Below are positions 4,630 through 6,367 of a stretch of DNA of 6,367 nucleotides, one piece after another. This stretch comes from an uncultured Acetatifactor sp. (GTDB lineage Bacteria > Bacillota > Clostridia > Lachnospirales > Lachnospiraceae). A model generated the notes under the pieces. The model was not told the origin of the DNA and ran no database searches. It saw nothing but the letters and a program-made list of their open reading frames with translations. Position numbers and translations under genes: made by a program. Location of the stretch: positions 1 through 6,367 of the forward strand of contig CAOOJO010000159.1 of NCBI GenBank assembly GCA_948496895.1, read 5' to 3'. Positions within the stretch are counted from its first letter, which is position 1; every line of letters begins with the position of its first letter.

Positions 4630-6367
4630 ATGGACAAGCAAAAAGTTATTCAGTGCCAGAAATACTATATATTTAAGATCCGTGATATTGTGAACAACAG
4701 CTTCCATACATTGGAAGAAAAACGGATCGACTGCCTGGTCCAGTACCTGGACCTGTGCATCAGCACCTATGATGAGTACAGGATGGCATTGGACCCGGGC
4801 AAATTAAAGAAGTCATATGAGGGGCTGATTGAGGGCATTGATTTCCAGATGCAGAACCATCCTTTCCGGAAACTGGATCTGTATAGGAATGATTTTGCCC
4901 ATCTGCACAGGCTGGCCTCGTTAGAGGAGCAGCAGCGGGACAGGGATCTCCACAATATCCACAGGGATATGGTCAGTTTGAGGAAGAAGCTGGGTGCTGC
5001 GGATATGGTCGGCCATTATATAGCCTGTCTGAAGCACGAAGAGAACTATCAGGAAATGGACCACCTTATGGAGGCTCTGGTAAGTGACCTGCTGTATAAA
5101 GGATATTCATTGACGTATCTGTTTGAATGGTTCAAGAAGCAGCAGGATGAATTCATGCGGAACGGCCAGGATGTCTCCATCATTGAAAGTCTCCGGGAGC
5201 TTGACAGGGAAGCCGTGGAGCATACCATATACATAAAGTTTATTGTAAGAAGCGATACCCAGTCGCTGCCGGCACTGCAGCTTTTGGGAAAGCAGTTTAC
5301 CATACAGGAAAGCGATAAGGTCCCATTCAGCAGCAGATGGTCTGATGGGCATTTCTATATCGCAAGCAGAAAGTACAAGGCGCTGGATGTGACGAAAGCG
5401 CTCTCCATGGCATCAAAGGAGTTCAGCGCTGTGAAAGAGCTGTTTGACATGTGGCAGGGGACGACTGGCTGCATCCGCGATGACCTGCGGTATGGCTGGA
5501 CAGAGGATGGGGATTTTAACATGCTGGCGGTAAAGAAGACCGATAATGTCAAGATGCTGGGATATGTGGATTCCTATTACAGGAAACAGATGGAACGCTT
5601 CCTGAAGTTGAAGGACGGCTCTGAAAGCGAAGACATCAAGGTGCTGGAGAGGATTTTATATACCCTGAACACAGCCAAGACCTATAAGATACAGAACCGC
5701 TTCCTGAATTTCTGGTCTGCGCTTGAGTATGCCCTGTATCCGTTCCCCCGATTCACAATCATTGAAAAAGCCAGGGTTGTGGTGCCGGAAGTGTTCAGCC
5801 TGTTCTACATCAAGAACAAGATGAATATCTTCTGGTCCAGGCTCACACATTACCTTGAGACCAGATGCCAGGAGAGTGAGCTCTATGAGGCTGTCCGCTT
5901 TGTGGATGAATGTAAGGAGTCCAGTGACGGAGGATATGATACGAAGAAGGTGATTGCGGTGTTCCAGGACCAGGAAAGGGTAGAGAAAATAGCGGACAGC
6001 TTTTCAAAGCATGTCGTGCTGCACCGGGAACTGTCCGAACTGTTCATGCTTATCAATTCCCCGAAGAAGGCAGTGGCGGCGATAGAAGAGTATTATGAGG
6101 GCATCAGGCATGACCTGAACTTTATATACAGGCTCAGGAACCAGCTGATACATTCCACCAAAGGGACAGATGACTCTCTGGAGCATATCAGCATGAGGCT
6201 TTACAGGTATGTGAACTCAGTATTGTCTACCATACTGTATTATAAAGAGAAGAACAGCGAATATACAATAACGGATATACTCAATTCCATTGATGCGACT
6301 TATCAGGATTACATTTCTGCCTGGAAGACAAAAAAGACGGACAGGAAGAAAGCGCAGGAGGATGAAG
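4630..6367 (+). CDS. Large Apea-like HEPN-domain protein, 3' end outside window
   Basis: At least 579 codons, open at the right edge. The ATG at 4630 follows AAAGGGG (4616-4622) by 7 nt. The C-terminal half carries HEPN hallmarks: FLNFWSALEYAL (about 359-370; E366 is the expected conserved acid) and, in a later helix, RLRNQLIHS. This contains the R-N-x3-H motif (R503, N504, H508) that forms the active site of metal-independent HEPN RNases. A helical tail ending in a Lys-rich stretch follows. Residues 1-330 are mostly helical, then mixed, and match no family I recognise; they do not look like the known ApeA N-terminal domain. No membrane segment or signal peptide is evident, so it is probably cytosolic. 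Large HEPN proteins of this kind often act in anti-phage or abortive-infection defence by cleaving RNA. That role is inferred from the motif and the accessory location. A partner gene may lie beyond the window. Confidence 0.8.
   Translation, partial: MDKQKVIQCQKYYIFKIRDIVNNSFHTLEEKRIDCLVQYLDLCISTYDEYRMALDPGKLKKSYEGLIEGIDFQMQNHPFRKLDLYRNDFAHLHRLASLEEQQRDRDLHNIHRDMVSLRKKLGAADMVGHYIACLKHEENYQEMDHLMEALVSDLLYKGYSLTYLFEWFKKQQDEFMRNGQDVSIIESLRELDREAVEHTIYIKFIVRSDTQSLPALQLLGKQFTIQESDKVPFSSRWSDGHFYIASRKYKALDVTKALSMASKEFSAVKELFDMWQGTTGCIRDDLRYGWTEDGDFNMLAVKKTDNVKMLGYVDSYYRKQMERFLKLKDGSESEDIKVLERILYTLNTAKTYKIQNRFLNFWSALEYALYPFPRFTIIEKARVVVPEVFSLFYIKNKMNIFWSRLTHYLETRCQESELYEAVRFVDECKESSDGGYDTKKVIAVFQDQERVEKIADSFSKHVVLHRELSELFMLINSPKKAVAAIEEYYEGIRHDLNFIYRLRNQLIHSTKGTDDSLEHISMRLYRYVNSVLSTILYYKEKNSEYTITDILNSIDATYQDYISAWKTKKTDRKKAQEDE

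Noticed and set aside
4767..6186. Several 60-84-codon minus-strand frames inside the HEPN gene
   Set aside because: All are antisense to a continuous 579-codon coding frame with consistent domain structure, and none has a convincing ribosome site or recognisable product.

Overview
The window looks like accessory DNA from a Gram-positive anaerobe of the class Clostridia, most likely Lachnospiraceae-like. The evidence is strong AGGAGG-type ribosome sites before nearly every gene, sigma-A-like promoters, one TTG start, and protein families I associate with Tad/Flp-pilus-like clusters on integrative elements of gut Clostridia. There is no rRNA, tRNA, CRISPR array or intact transposase. The species cannot be named from this sequence alone.

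The left half (1-3660) is visibly GC-rich and holds four genes transcribed leftwards, probably one operon. In order of transcription they are a DUF4320-type pilin-like membrane protein (TTG start at 3450), a TadE-like pseudopilin (3013-2531), a membrane-anchored Ser/Thr/Pro-rich linker protein (2460-1813), and a large exported protein with a dense tryptophan block (1732 to beyond base 1, cut by the window). A clean promoter (TTTACA, 17 bp, TAGAAT) lies at 3655-3627. It is followed by a leader of about 170 nt with two hairpins and preceded by three helically phased GTGCCA repeats. A hairpin with T-runs sits just before the last gene and could reduce its expression. The two pilin-like proteins, the anchored linker protein and the exported protein plausibly form the extracytoplasmic part of a surface or conjugation-associated appendage. 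The ATPase and platform genes that would power it are not in the window.

Between 3660 and 4629 the DNA becomes AT-richer and gene-poor. It holds two short rightward ORFs: an unrecognised 54-residue protein, and a 69-residue protein resembling the tail of Rpn/PD-(D/E)XK transposases. There are also several hairpins, the most striking a 17-bp inverted repeat at 4507-4565. I read this stretch as a junction between modules, with mobile-element debris.

From 4630 rightwards runs one large gene, open at the window end with at least 579 codons. Its C-terminal half has the signature of an Apea-like HEPN domain (FWxALE, then RNxxxH). HEPN proteins of this type are commonly RNases used in anti-phage or abortive-infection defence. 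This is the best candidate in the window for a defence gene, and its long helical N-terminal region is not one I recognise.
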